Under the pieces are notes generated by a model. It worked only from the letters and a program-made list of their open reading frames with translations, did not search any database and was not told where the DNA came from. Shown piece after piece: positions 1-9,240 of a stretch of 64,000 nt of DNA (position 1 is the stretch's first letter; each line of letters opens with the position of its first letter). Source of the DNA: Chrysogorgia sp. JL179-B06 (lineage: Eukaryota; Cnidaria; Anthozoa; Scleralcyonacea; Chrysogorgiidae); the NCBI GenBank assembly GCA_035772405.1, contig JAYKKM010000311.1:434001-498000 (forward strand), read 5' to 3'. The translations under genes and the position numbers were made by a program.

Positions 1-252
1 TTTTGTAATTTTGATCAAGACGTTGTATGCCATCAATTCGATAAATTTCGTGAATTAAAAGAACTCTACAAAGAGAAACTTTATATTAATAAACAATATT
101 TGAAATGGAGAAATAAAAAAACCAATTCTGATCTCATGGAGAAACGTTATATTTGTGATATTAATAAAGATGAGAAAAAGAAACTGCAAAATCAATCCAA
201 ACGAAAATTAAATGTAAAATGTTTGATATATAAAATAAATGCTTTTTTGTAA
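1..252 (+). CDS. C-terminal part of an unknown lysine-rich protein, cut by window edge
   Basis: Frame 1 is open from the first base to a TAA at 250-252, giving 83 residues without a visible start. The stretch is rich in Lys, Asn, Tyr and Leu and looks like an AT-rich virus-like gene. The next gene begins 26 bases downstream on the same strand, so the two may be one transcription unit. No family was recognised. The open frame with normal amino-acid composition is seen; that it is a real gene is inference. Confidence 0.45.
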   Translation, partial: FCNFDQDVVCHQFDKFRELKELYKEKLYINKQYLKWRNKKTNSDLMEKRYICDINKDEKKKLQNQSKRKLNVKCLIYKINAFL

Positions 253-277
253 AATTAATAAAAACCTTTTGATCATC

Positions 278-640
278 ATGGAGTGTGTGTGGATTATTAT
301 TGAACAAGAATTGCAACGTTTTCACATTCGACTTAATAAAAAGATGAAAGATTCTATCGTGAAATGTAGCAAAGATCAAGAATTATTTTATCAAACCTAT
401 ATGATCTCATTTTTAAAAGATAATCAGCAACTGGAACAAGTCTATCATTTAATGGGAAGACATGAAATTGGACACATATTCGCTTTTTACGTCTTACTTC
501 TCCATTACTTCAAAAATAAACATTTGGATCCGTGTGATGAGGAAACTATTAAATATTTAGTACGACTCACCATTTTGGACTTTAGAAATTCACGTCAAAA
601 AACAATATTATTTCCCGACACCGTACCGTCGCAACCATAA
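278..640 (+). CDS. Small helical protein, Bcl-2-like (tentative)
   Basis: The start at 278 (MECVW) was chosen because the in-frame ATG at 239 overlaps the preceding gene. The 120-residue product is all-helical in character. A segment around GRHEIGHIFAFYVLL, followed by DEETIKYLVRLTILDF, lines up with NNFGRIIAYLSL and DSETIRKAVQRTVNDF of the gene at 30451-30873. That pattern resembles the Bcl-2 BH1 helix (Asn-Trp-Gly-Arg followed by hydrophobics) and the following helix pair. Virus-encoded Bcl-2 homologues block host apoptosis at mitochondria. Here the Trp and Asn of BH1 are not conserved, so the family call is an inference through the better-matching paralogue. Confidence 0.4.
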   Translation: MECVWIIIEQELQRFHIRLNKKMKDSIVKCSKDQELFYQTYMISFLKDNQQLEQVYHLMGRHEIGHIFAFYVLLLHYFKNKHLDPCDEETIKYLVRLTILDFRNSRQKTILFPDTVPSQP

Positions 641-722
641 ACGTGTTATTCCCCAAATTGGATACGATACTTCACAACATTTCTCGTTGAGATATGTAAA
701 TATATTTGAACAATTCACTTAT

Positions 723-1519
723 TTACATAATGTTTGGAAATAATCGAATATCGTCATAATTATTATACAAATGTGTTATATAGGCGTCAATACAACATTC
801 AATAACAATACTATTGACTTGCTTATTGCTTTGAAGAGTGACCATTATCTTATGATCATGTAATATATTTAGATAAGGGGTATTTAGAGTTAATCCAATG
901 GGTCTACTCTCGTCAATACGACATCCTTTGTGTACTAATTCAGAAAATAAATGTATTTGATAACTATCAAATGAATAGCTATCGGTTGTATAAAAATAAG
1001 ACAATTGTTTACAATTCTTTTACAGCAATGGGTCTTTTCCCTATACCGTATTTTCACACATAGCTTATCGATATTATATAAATATCGTCTATTCTGTTTA
1101 ATCATTCCTGTCGGGCAATGGCGGTCACAATAATAAATAAAGCAAGCACCCAATTCATATACAATCATTTCAAATCTCTCTAAATTATGAGCATAATTAA
1201 GTGCTGCGACAAAATAATACGGGGCAATACTTATCAGATAGAGGATTACGTATACAAATTCAATATCATATCGACCCTTAAGATTATAAATTAATCTTGC
1301 GATATAACTCTTGATAAGTACCGCAGGTTTACGTATTCCCTTCGACAATTGCAATTCATTCATTGTAAGACACATATATTGATATAAATCATCTCTTGGA
1401 TGGTTATTATTGAGAATGGGTATAAACCAACTATCCGTGTGATTACTATTTAAATGAAATATAGAGTACATTAAATGTGGCGAAGGAAGCAATACCAATG
1501 TCTCTACATCATTGTCCAT
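723..1519 (-). pseudogene. Unknown AT-rich gene in two overlapping frames
   Basis: An ORF of 194 residues runs from 1519 to 935. A second frame, open from 1004 to 723, continues with similar composition (motifs RPIGLTL and HDHKIMVTLQ). The two frames overlap by about 70 bases, which suggests one gene broken by a small indel near 950-1010. The gene is convergent with the Bcl-2-like gene at 278-640. I do not recognise the family. It could also be two adjacent unrelated genes. Confidence 0.35.
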
Positions 1520-1554
1520 ATATCGACGAATAAAATACTTTCGTTGACACAGGA

Positions 1555-2150
1555 CGAAATCGCAGATTTAACCACAGGTTAATGCTGGTGTAAAGTAGTG
1601 TTAATGATTGCTTTATCCAGCTTTAATCATATAGCGTAATGGACTAATGGTGTGAAAGGTCCCTTTACACACCTTTATACCACAATAATAAAGCTGTGTA
1701 ATGACGGCTTTACACCCCCTGTGTAAAGACGTTATAAATCTTGATAAAGCTACATTTAAACTGTCAGTTTAAAAGCGAATAAACAATGTTAAATTTCCAT
1801 TTACCATACTTTAACACCATTGATTAAAGTTCGCGCACATTTATCTCCCTTTACACCTCGTTGTTAAATACGTGTAAAGATACTTTCAATCACGTTTATC
1901 CATGTTTAACACCATTGATTAAAGTTCGCGCACATTTATCTCCCTTTACACCGCATTGTTAAATACGTGTAATGATACCTTCAATCACGTTTATAAGCCA
2001 TGTTTAACACCATTGTTTAAAGTTCGCGCACATTTATACAACTTTACGTACACCGCGTTGTTAAATACGTGTAATCACAGCACGAAATCACAGATTTAAC
2101 ACCGTTCAAGGTGTGTAAAGCAGTGTTAATGATTGCTTTATCAACCTTGG
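1555..2150. repeat. Tandem repeat cluster, unit about 100 bp
   Basis: Three head-to-tail copies, starting near 1808, 1909 and 2003, share TTTAACACCATTGATTAAAG, then TTCGCGCACATTTAT and GTTAAATACGTGTAA. They are bracketed by a direct repeat, at 1558-1622 and 2084-2146, containing CAGATTTAAC and AGTGTTAATGATTGCTTTAT. The whole looks like a satellite-bearing small transposon. No ORF lies inside. Confidence 0.7.
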
Positions 2151-3196
2151 TACAATTATCGCACCAGTTTGGGAAAAAAATCAAAACAAAATATACATTG
2201 TACAATTTACAATATTTTTATTCTGGTATTAGCATATTCATGTATATCAATGACATCATGAGGTATGTCACATATTGATATCGTCTAAATATATATATTA
2301 CTAATGTACAGTATTACCATCAAAATAACGTTAAGTGGCCTTATTTAATTTCAGTAAGTGTAAGTTATTATTATGTTTGTTAAAAGCAAATTTTAATCTA
2401 CAATGAGGCAGACAAAGCCTTAATTTGCACAGACCAGTTTCAGTTGGAAATCAATAAAACAGTACAACTGTAGCTGTCTATATTTGAAGTCTGTTTCAAT
2501 ATTTGTCAGCCAACTCCAATTGCGTACATTATGGTGAATTATTGGACATCGGTTGCCTCTGGTGCTTCTGTTGTACAATATTTTGGACAGTTCTCTGGTT
2601 TTCTCTTTCAGAATTTCCCCCAATTACTCTTGCCAATGTTCTTTTTGCCACTTGATCTGTTAATGTTTCTGATGGAATTTGTCCAGCCTTCTCTTAATAT
2701 TTTTCAATTCAGTACTCTGCGATTGTGAAGAGTCACTATCTTCATTGGAAATATACAGTAGGATGCCATCATAACTTCAGCAACGTTTGCCTGGTCAACG
2801 TTCATATTAGAAACTTCCAATGAAACATCTATATACATACCAATAGACCTCTTTTATAATGGCACACATTTTAAATATTCTGTTATGTGTATCTTAATTA
2901 GCCTTTCAGCCTTCTTGGGAGCAAAATATTAATTTGAATTGGAGAAACACGAACGAGCCCAGAAAGGCGTATGGTGATGTACATAAAAGAATATTTACCA
3001 AACTAATGGTTCAAATTAGTTGAAAAAAAGACTATATGCAATTTTTTGGTGAATAAAGAGTTCATGATATACGTGATGCGCATTTTCCATAATTTAGACC
3101 AAAATGGTGTGTACACAATAAATATAATCATGCAAAGCACTAAACATACATGTTCTTGTCTGAATGCCACAAAAATAATTTTAAAAATAATTTTAA
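2151..3196. other. Non-coding, no feature recognised
   Basis: AT-rich DNA with only short, unconvincing open frames. I see no repeat, RNA gene or protein motif here. Confidence 0.5.
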
Positions 3197-3515
3197 AGGT
3201 GCCGTCCAGTCCGTTCTGCGCATGTCCATGTTTCTGTTTACATCGTTTGTTTACATTGCGTTATATAAACATTGAACATGAAGTATTTCGGATTTTTTTC
3301 ACACGCTTGAGCTTTTCCGCCTAAAAAGCGTGTTATAAGAAGCTGTTTGGTTCATAAATGTGGATAATATATCAAACTACCACTCGTGCCTTTGCCACAT
3401 TTAACGAATACTCTCTTTCGAACTGTCGCAAATCTATTCCGTTAAAGTTTGTTGACATGTGGAGTCGCCAACGTTTGAAATATCATACATGCGCAGAACG
3501 GACTGGACTGCACCT
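3197..3515. mobile_element. MITE with AGGTGC...GCACCT ends and TTAA target duplication
   Basis: Terminal inverted repeats of about 29 bp contain AGTCCGTTCTGCGCATGT at the left and its complement at the right, with one mismatch nearby. TTAA is present on each side (3193-3196 and 3516-3519). The 319-bp interior has no coding capacity. TTAA duplication is typical of piggyBac-type transposition, so this is probably a non-autonomous derivative mobilised in trans. Confidence 0.7.
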
Positions 3516-3607
3516 TTAAGATTTAATGTACATAATCACCCTTAATTTATAAAATTAGAGAATATGGAACAAATAATTTATTACTGAAAAGAAAACACGA
3601 TACATAC

Positions 3608-3808
3608 TTTTCAACTGCAACAAACTCCATGGACATTCCATATTGATGGTTAAGCTCGTTCACAGGTTTTTGGAAAATGCTGATCTTGTGCTCTGCCTTT
3701 AGACTATGAAAGAATTTAAGTACAAATTTAAAAAAGCGAATGAACTTTGTGGAAACACCACGTAAATCGTTATTGCCAACTGCTGAGATTTCCACCTGTT
3801 CAGGCATT
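3608..3808 (-). pseudogene. Candidate exon of a host or transposon gene, split by the outer Polinton
   Basis: On the minus strand an open frame beginning MPEQVEISAVGNNDL ends at a GTATGT splice-donor-like site (3607-3602). Across the outer Polinton, 31791-31799 continues the same frame back to an acceptor-like AG. The reconstructed exon is 210 bp. The VGNNDL motif recalls the GTND block of SGNH hydrolases, as in the LINE ORF1 at 37.4-38.5 kb, so it may be transposon-derived rather than host. Splice sites are by eye only. Confidence 0.3.
3803..3808. repeat. Target-site duplication of outer Polinton, left copy
   Basis: GGCATT, identical to 31785-31790. It immediately precedes the AGTAGGTATC terminus. 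Confidence 0.9.
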
Positions 3809-4105
3809 AGTAGGTATCCCCCCCATCCACCGCCACAAAGGGATGCCGCCTCATTAAAAAAGTCATTAAGAAGTGAAACAATGGTGCATGTTCGGTCAAC
3901 AGGCGGATCACTTTTGGGTGATTAACGGATAGAATAGTACACTAACTTGCACCTCATTGGTGAATTTTCAGTCGGACCTCTGCGAAGACATCTCCCTCTT
4001 CTTCGCGCGTTTTTTTATCCGAGGCAGAACAAAGAGCGTTGCGTACAAAAAGTAATTAGTATTGTTACATAAACGCCGGCCAAACATACCACATCACTTT
4101 ACCTA
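3809..4105. repeat. Left TIR of outer Polinton
   Basis: Inverted copy of about 31455-31784. Shared blocks include the CCCCCCC tract, CACCGCCACAAAGGGATGCC, CTTCTTCGCGCG and AAACGCCGGCCAAACATAC. The right copy carries an extra segment of about 30 bp (GCGTGACGAACGCG and neighbours) that the left lacks. Confidence 0.85.
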
Positions 4106-4206
4106 AAGTGTTTCACCGTGCTCGATAGTGTTTTACCTGTGATTTCTGAAGTTTACGTGTTGGATATAGTTGGTTTGGATTTTTGGACGTATATTGATAT
4201 TGAGAA
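4106..4206 (+). promoter_or_regulatory. Probable 5' leader of the outer polymerase gene
   Basis: The 100 bp between the outer TIR and the inner insertion have no ORF. With 22050-22166 they form the region upstream of the outer polymerase ATG. The join reads GAGAAG|GTAAG, a good splice donor, with an acceptor at 22161-22164. The stretch is therefore probably a non-coding first exon with its promoter in the TIR. Confidence 0.4.
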
Positions 4207-4212
4207 GGTAAG
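4207..4212. repeat. Target-site duplication of inner Polinton, left copy
   Basis: GGTAAG, identical to 22050-22055 and directly abutting the AGTAGTATAG terminus. Confidence 0.93.
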
Positions 4213-4378
4213 AGTAGTATAGAGAGTGGGGCTACGAGCTCACCAATGTCAACCGTAATATAAATACCAAAACATCACCAAATTTGTGCCAAGCCGCGAC
4301 TCGACAAATTTGGTGATGTTTTGGTATTTATATTACGGTTGACATTGATAAGCTCGTAGCCCCACTCTCTATACTACT
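4213..4378. repeat. Terminal palindrome (hairpin-forming tip), left
   Basis: The outermost 166 bp fold on themselves. AGTAGTATAGAGAGTGGGGC at the tip is matched by its complement ending at 4378. Arms are about 75 bp with two mismatches, around a loop of about 16 bases containing GCCGCGAC. The same structure, inverted, lies at 21884-22049. Confidence 0.9.
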
Positions 4379-4499
4379 ATGGCAATCGTTAATCAAGCTA
4401 GACACCCCTCCCACGTTTTCTACTCGATTGATGTCGAACACATGCGAGACTCATGAGACAATACCAAATTTAACGAAAATCACGATTTTGCTTAATTTG

Positions 4500-4890
4500 G
4501 TGTCATTTCAGTCACATTTTTTAAAAATAGAAAGTGTCGTTTCAAAATTTTCGCAAATAGAGAGTGTCGTTTCAACATTTTCACAAATTTGTCAAATCAC
4601 ATTTAGGAAAAATAGAAAGTGTCGTTTCAACATTTTCACAAATTTACGTCAAATCACATTTAGGAAAAATAATCGTTTCAACGTTTCCACAAGTTTACGT
4701 TACATTTTAAAAAATAGAAAGTGTCGTTTCAACATTTTCACAAATTTACGTCACATTTAAAAAATAGTCGTTTCAACATTTTCACAAATTTGTCAAATCA
4801 CAGGAAAATAGCCGTTTCAACATTTTCACAAATTTGTCAAATCGTACTTAAGAAAATAGTCATTTCAACGCTTTTACAAATTTATGTATC
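4500..4890. repeat. Subterminal tandem repeats, left TIR
   Basis: About nine degenerate units contain TCGTTTCAACATTTTCAC followed by AAATTTGTCAAATCACA or AAATTTACGTCACAT, at intervals of roughly 30-55 bp. The mirror copy lies in the right TIR. The open frame through this array is a by-product of the repeat and not a gene. Confidence 0.8.
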
Positions 4891-4964
4891 GTAAAAGTGT
4901 CTCACGCGTGATAAAATTGCCACCTGTTATGCAAATTAGATTATTGCCACCTGTTAATAATAGA

Positions 4965-7900
4965 TTAGTCCGTTTGTTCACTATTTTCAGTGTTTGTCGC
5001 CTCGCCTCTCACTTCAATGTTTTTGTGACCATACGCGTAGGAGTCAATACCATTTTCTAAAAGGTATCGTTTATCATCAAAACAGGATAGCGACACTTTA
5101 TTAATTTCGTAACTACCGAGCTGATGTTTGACACTTCTAATGGTCTTCATTGTGTGTCGCAATTGTTTCTGCTCAAGTAACACACTTTTGTAATCTTCGT
5201 GTCTGATCACTTTTTTAATTATATTCTTTCTAATACCTTTAGCGGTTTTCCCGCCACCTCCACCCTCTTTCAAATAGCTGTACATTTTACTGCGCAACCC
5301 GACGAACTCGACAATTGGCGTTCCAGCGCACTCGTCCTTCATCTTCCCAATAACTTTCTTATTCTCTCTAAAAAAGAATGGGCTGTCTGCAGGATAGTCG
5401 CTATTGTCGAACTTTTCGCACTCCATCATAAAGTCGGAATAAACGTCGTCAGTTTTGATTGAGTACAACAGACTGTCAGTGTCAGTGAAGTGCAATCTAC
5501 AGGTGTCGCTAGAGTACTTTTTCATAATATAATTGTAGTGAAAATTGTACATCAGCGTTTTACTCAAGTCTAGTATGCACATACCCACATATGCAGGTCT
5601 ATTTAGTGTCAACGTTTCTTTAACTTTGTGGACAGCAACTAAGTTCTCGCTAAATATCTTGCAAGACACAAACGTTGGCTTTGAGACAAGCTTTTTAAAT
5701 TTCTCCGCAGTGGTCACTAATCTTACGTCCACACGCTTCCTCAAGTTTTCCATCGTTTTTCCGAACACACTGTTGTTCATCAACTTGAAGAAGTCCTTCT
5801 CAAAAGCGTTCTTAGCCGCAGTTCTTTTGACTGTGTTAAAGTCGATGTACTTGCCTAGCCACTTGGACTGGTCAAACTGCAGGACCCTGTGAATCTTATT
5901 GATTTTTAATCCAAGATCCATGTACAACTGCAGATTTCCGTAGTGACACACATACTTTTTTTTGTCCATCAAATTAGTCACCAGCTTCTTCACACCACCA
6001 ACACTCACGTTAAACTTATTTTTGATTTTCGTGCAGTACTCCGACAACATGTCAACGGTTATCTCCATCTTCTCGGGAGCCAACGGGTAATCGTTGTGTA
6101 GGTCATGCAAATGGGTTGGGTACTCCAAGTCGACCTCGAGCAGTAAACCTTTTTTACTATTGTTGTGATAGTCGTGCAGATTAACTTTTTCTATTTCTTT
6201 CTCAGTCAACCACTTGAAGCCGCCCGTGGGTAGACTTCGACTCATTGCCCATCCATACAAGTTGTTGGCGTCAAGGTACATCAAATACTTCGACTCTTGC
6301 TCTTTGTCATACCCTTCCATGTACTTATTATTCGCCACGCCATGTCTGTTGCATATGTAGCTCACACCACCACGCATACCTAATTCTACGAACTGGAACA
6401 TGTCAATGTCAGACAATAGTTCGAGTTCCACTCCAGTCATCTTTAACATGGCATCCCAAGCCAATCCAGGTGATGTGAAATAGTGACACGGGTCTAGTTT
6501 GTACTCACGATGACATGTCTTTCTAAAGTTCTCAAAAACGTCGGCAAGCAAGAGCACATCGCTTTTCAAATACAGGTCGTGATACCCACCCATACTTTCA
6601 ACGTCGAAGTAGTCCCACACATCGATGGCGCGCTCGTGCATTTCTTCCGTAATGTGCTCGTCATTCAGAACGCTGTAGAAGTCCTTTTTGGAGGGTAGCT
6701 CGCATTCATTGAATTTATCAAAGGAGTCCATATAATCGTAGGGATAGACTCCCTTTCTTGTCATGAGTGCCAAACCCTCGTCGTGAAACACTTCTGATGT
6801 GTATTTGAAAGCGTCCCTTGGTAGGTTCTTCACCAAGTTGTCTAGACCACTACTCATGAACTGAAAGCTGTCCAAGAATACCAAGTTTTTTCCAAGCATG
6901 AACGCCATGTACTTCTCCATGTTGTTCGGTATCACGTTTATGTCTTGACCAAACTTGCCAATCTCCTGCATAATGAAATGACTATCGTAGCCACGTAAGT
7001 TATGAAAGATCACAGGAATTTTGTCAGTCAACTTAAAGTTCACATTACAGTCGCGATGCGCAGACCCTCTGTACTTACCTGACACGTGACAGTGGTCTCT
7101 CACTCTAACGTCAGCACCAGTGTACTCAACACTGCAAATATGACAACTCTTAGCCTCGTCAAAGTTCTTCTTATCGGCATCAGTCAGTATCATTTCTTTG
7201 TTAAAGTGACTCTCAGATGTTTCTTTGCAATACTCGACAATTTCTAACATCTCCCCAATGAACTTGTTAACTGCATTTTCACCGCGATACACTTTCACTG
7301 GCTTACTGTACTCGTTATCGTAGCAACAAACCAGTTTATACCCATAACCACAGTCAACGTGCCTCTGGTAAGCATTTGTGTAGCTACGCTCGCTTGATGG
7401 TGTTGTTGTGTGCACCTTCTGTGTGATAGCCTCGAAGTCTGCATACACCACAAATGGTACGTTTAGCTGTCTACTAAAATTCTCGTATTTCACTTTCGCA
7501 CCTTTTTGCGGCATTTTAATAGCTTGCTTCCCATTGATGACCAAACACACTTCAATATGACTTTCAAGCACGTCCGCTCGGGTAAAACACTGCAAACAAT
7601 ATCTACAAAAGTGTTTTCTAGCCTTATGCTCTGTCTGACGGTACATGAATTTGTTGAAATCGCGAATGTACACATAGTGCTTGTTGCTATCGGTAGTTAT
7701 CAACAGTAGGTCCATATGGTCAGGGTACGCCTCCTTAGAAACGTACACGGGGAATGGTTGCTTATTTTCGTACCCAAAAACATTAATGCTAATATCGTTA
7801 GCCTTTTCAATCTTGTTGTAATCTTTGAGTGTGACTGGGAAGTCGATTCCGTCGTAATTCAGCTCACTGACGTGACTGGTGTACTTCGACGTTCTATCAG

Positions 7901-8642
7901 AGTTTTTTCCAACAGGAAACTTATGTGCTAGGTGACACCATCTAAAGCACTCGTTGTCATCCCCATTATTTACGTTTATCAAGCCCTTCTTACTATTGCG
8001 CAGCTCCTTTGGCAACGCAATGTAGCTACTCCCATTCAAAGGTCTATAAATAGCGATATTAACGTAGTGTGCGTCTATTTTGTCGATAGCCCATCCAGAC
8101 CCCTCAGATAACCACCCAGCTATCCGCGTCAAAATCTGTTCCGATCCACGATTGGCAACACCTTCAATATCGTGCTCGTTAATGACGACGAACGTCTCGC
8201 TGTTAAAGTAGGCAGTTTTATATGTGGTCTTATCGAGTTCTAGGACTTTCTCAAAAGTGACCTTAACTGTCTCTACCACTTTCATCCCATTAGTCTCACC
8301 TAGTTCACGTCTCAAAAGGCTAGTGACAGCGCTTCTACTACCGTTTACCTGATTGATGTCTCTAGCGTCAATTACCTCGACTCCATAAGACCTTGTGAAC
8401 CCTCTCAGTGCTCGATCCAACAGCTGCGTCGACGACGCGTCACTATGGTCTTCAACTGTGGGTTGTGTTTCTTGGTCTCCAAAAAAGCCGTGAACGTTGG
8501 TCGCTCTATCTGTTAGTAGGTTCACAGCGGCTGCATTTGTGTAGCTACCTCGAGTCGCGCCAGTTCTAACAAGTTTCTTATGCGTCCGCCCACCAACCTC
8601 GACTCGTCTTTTTGTCAGTGAGGTTTTCACAGTCCGACTCAT
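4965..8642 (-). CDS. POLB: Protein-primed family B DNA polymerase
   Basis: This 1225-residue polymerase would replicate the linear element from a terminal protein. An N-terminal Polinton-type region (about 230-295, with CFRWCHLAHKFPV and DFPVTLKDYNKIEKAN) leads to a C2H2 finger at 346-366. Exo I is DFE at 402-404. An EndoVII/HNH-like cysteine-histidine module (CHIC...RDHCH...KYRGSAHRDCN) spans 500-533. Exo II is HNLRGYD at 547-553 and Exo III is YLKSDVLLL at 691-699. Polymerase motif A is DANNLYG near 791, motif B NNSVFGKTMEN near 956, motif C DTDS at 1054-1057 and KMY at 1119-1121. All catalytic motifs are intact and length is normal. The last 11 codons lie inside the left TIR, so the C-terminus ATNTENSEQTD is shared with the last gene of the element. 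Confidence 0.96.
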   Translation of the reverse strand: MSRTVKTSLTKRRVEVGGRTHKKLVRTGATRGSYTNAAAVNLLTDRATNVHGFFGDQETQPTVEDHSDASSTQLLDRALRGFTRSYGVEVIDARDINQVNGSRSAVTSLLRRELGETNGMKVVETVKVTFEKVLELDKTTYKTAYFNSETFVVINEHDIEGVANRGSEQILTRIAGWLSEGSGWAIDKIDAHYVNIAIYRPLNGSSYIALPKELRNSKKGLINVNNGDDNECFRWCHLAHKFPVGKNSDRTSKYTSHVSELNYDGIDFPVTLKDYNKIEKANDISINVFGYENKQPFPVYVSKEAYPDHMDLLLITTDSNKHYVYIRDFNKFMYRQTEHKARKHFCRYCLQCFTRADVLESHIEVCLVINGKQAIKMPQKGAKVKYENFSRQLNVPFVVYADFEAITQKVHTTTPSSERSYTNAYQRHVDCGYGYKLVCCYDNEYSKPVKVYRGENAVNKFIGEMLEIVEYCKETSESHFNKEMILTDADKKNFDEAKSCHICSVEYTGADVRVRDHCHVSGKYRGSAHRDCNVNFKLTDKIPVIFHNLRGYDSHFIMQEIGKFGQDINVIPNNMEKYMAFMLGKNLVFLDSFQFMSSGLDNLVKNLPRDAFKYTSEVFHDEGLALMTRKGVYPYDYMDSFDKFNECELPSKKDFYSVLNDEHITEEMHERAIDVWDYFDVESMGGYHDLYLKSDVLLLADVFENFRKTCHREYKLDPCHYFTSPGLAWDAMLKMTGVELELLSDIDMFQFVELGMRGGVSYICNRHGVANNKYMEGYDKEQESKYLMYLDANNLYGWAMSRSLPTGGFKWLTEKEIEKVNLHDYHNNSKKGLLLEVDLEYPTHLHDLHNDYPLAPEKMEITVDMLSEYCTKIKNKFNVSVGGVKKLVTNLMDKKKYVCHYGNLQLYMDLGLKINKIHRVLQFDQSKWLGKYIDFNTVKRTAAKNAFEKDFFKLMNNSVFGKTMENLRKRVDVRLVTTAEKFKKLVSKPTFVSCKIFSENLVAVHKVKETLTLNRPAYVGMCILDLSKTLMYNFHYNYIMKKYSSDTCRLHFTDTDSLLYSIKTDDVYSDFMMECEKFDNSDYPADSPFFFRENKKVIGKMKDECAGTPIVEFVGLRSKMYSYLKEGGGGGKTAKGIRKNIIKKVIRHEDYKSVLLEQKQLRHTMKTIRSVKHQLGSYEINKVSLSCFDDKRYLLENGIDSYAYGHKNIEVRGEATNTENSEQTD

Positions 8643-8652
8643 TGGCTTATAC

Positions 8653-9219
8653 TTATACTACACTTTTTTTCTTAGCCCACTCGTTGTAATAACGATCGCT
8701 ACTTTCACACCATCCCAGCTTTGGGTACACCACCCCAAACAGATTGTCGTCAAACTTCTCTTTCACCTTTCCGTCTTTAAGGTCTGACACCCTTTCGAGT
8801 GTCTCGAGTTGTCTTCTATGACACAACCTAATAATGTAGTACCCATATCTGCTAACGTTTCTACCCTTTATCAAATTGCATGAGTACAACGCATTGACAA
8901 CTTTCAAGAAGTCCTCTTTTATCAACTCAAGGTGCTCACCCTTCACAACGTTCCGCAGTCTCCTCCCCATCCACCAAGACCGTTTGTGAACGCTTTTTAG
9001 TCGTGTGAGTCCCATGTCACTATAACTCTGAGTGTAACCCCATTCGATGTCACCACACTTTGGACACGCGTACCCACCGCACTCAGTCATGTTTTTCACA
9101 ACGTCACAATCCGAGCAGTAGTGAAGTCTGAAGGTGTCTCCACACTTAATTTGCGTCTCATTCGCGATCTCATCAATTGTCAAACCAAAACTCATCTGCC
9201 TCATAAGTTTGTCCATCAC
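8653..9219 (-). CDS. Zinc-ribbon protein, VLTF3-like transcription factor (tentative)
   Basis: The 188-residue product has a zinc ribbon C35-x2-C38-x13-C52-x2-C55 (YCSDC...ACPKCG). After it come SVHKRSWWMGRRL and a helical region ending RYGYYIIRLCHRR. This order (ribbon, then Arg/His-rich helix, then helices with conserved Tyr) matches the general plan of poxvirus late transcription factor 3-like proteins, which act in late promoter recognition in many large DNA viruses. I infer that role here. The gene ends 10 bases before the polymerase start and is probably co-transcribed with it. A generic DNA-binding zinc ribbon is the alternative. Confidence 0.5.
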   Translation of the reverse strand: MMDKLMRQMSFGLTIDEIANETQIKCGDTFRLHYCSDCDVVKNMTECGGYACPKCGDIEWGYTQSYSDMGLTRLKSVHKRSWWMGRRLRNVVKGEHLELIKEDFLKVVNALYSCNLIKGRNVSRYGYYIIRLCHRRQLETLERVSDLKDGKVKEKFDDNLFGVVYPKLGWCESSDRYYNEWAKKKSVV

Positions 9220-9240
9220 TTATACTACTCCAACATTTTT

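Larger units (their letters stand above)
4213..5000. repeat. Left TIR of inner Polinton
   Basis: Inverted copy of 21260-22049. It has three zones: a 166-bp terminal palindrome, a unique part of about 120 bp, and a tandem-repeat zone. The innermost 36 bases overlap the end of the polymerase gene. Confidence 0.93.

Noticed and set aside
4428..4760. 110-codon frame in the left TIR (and its mirror at 21553-21834)
   Set aside because: It is made of the subterminal tandem repeat and has no independent protein features.
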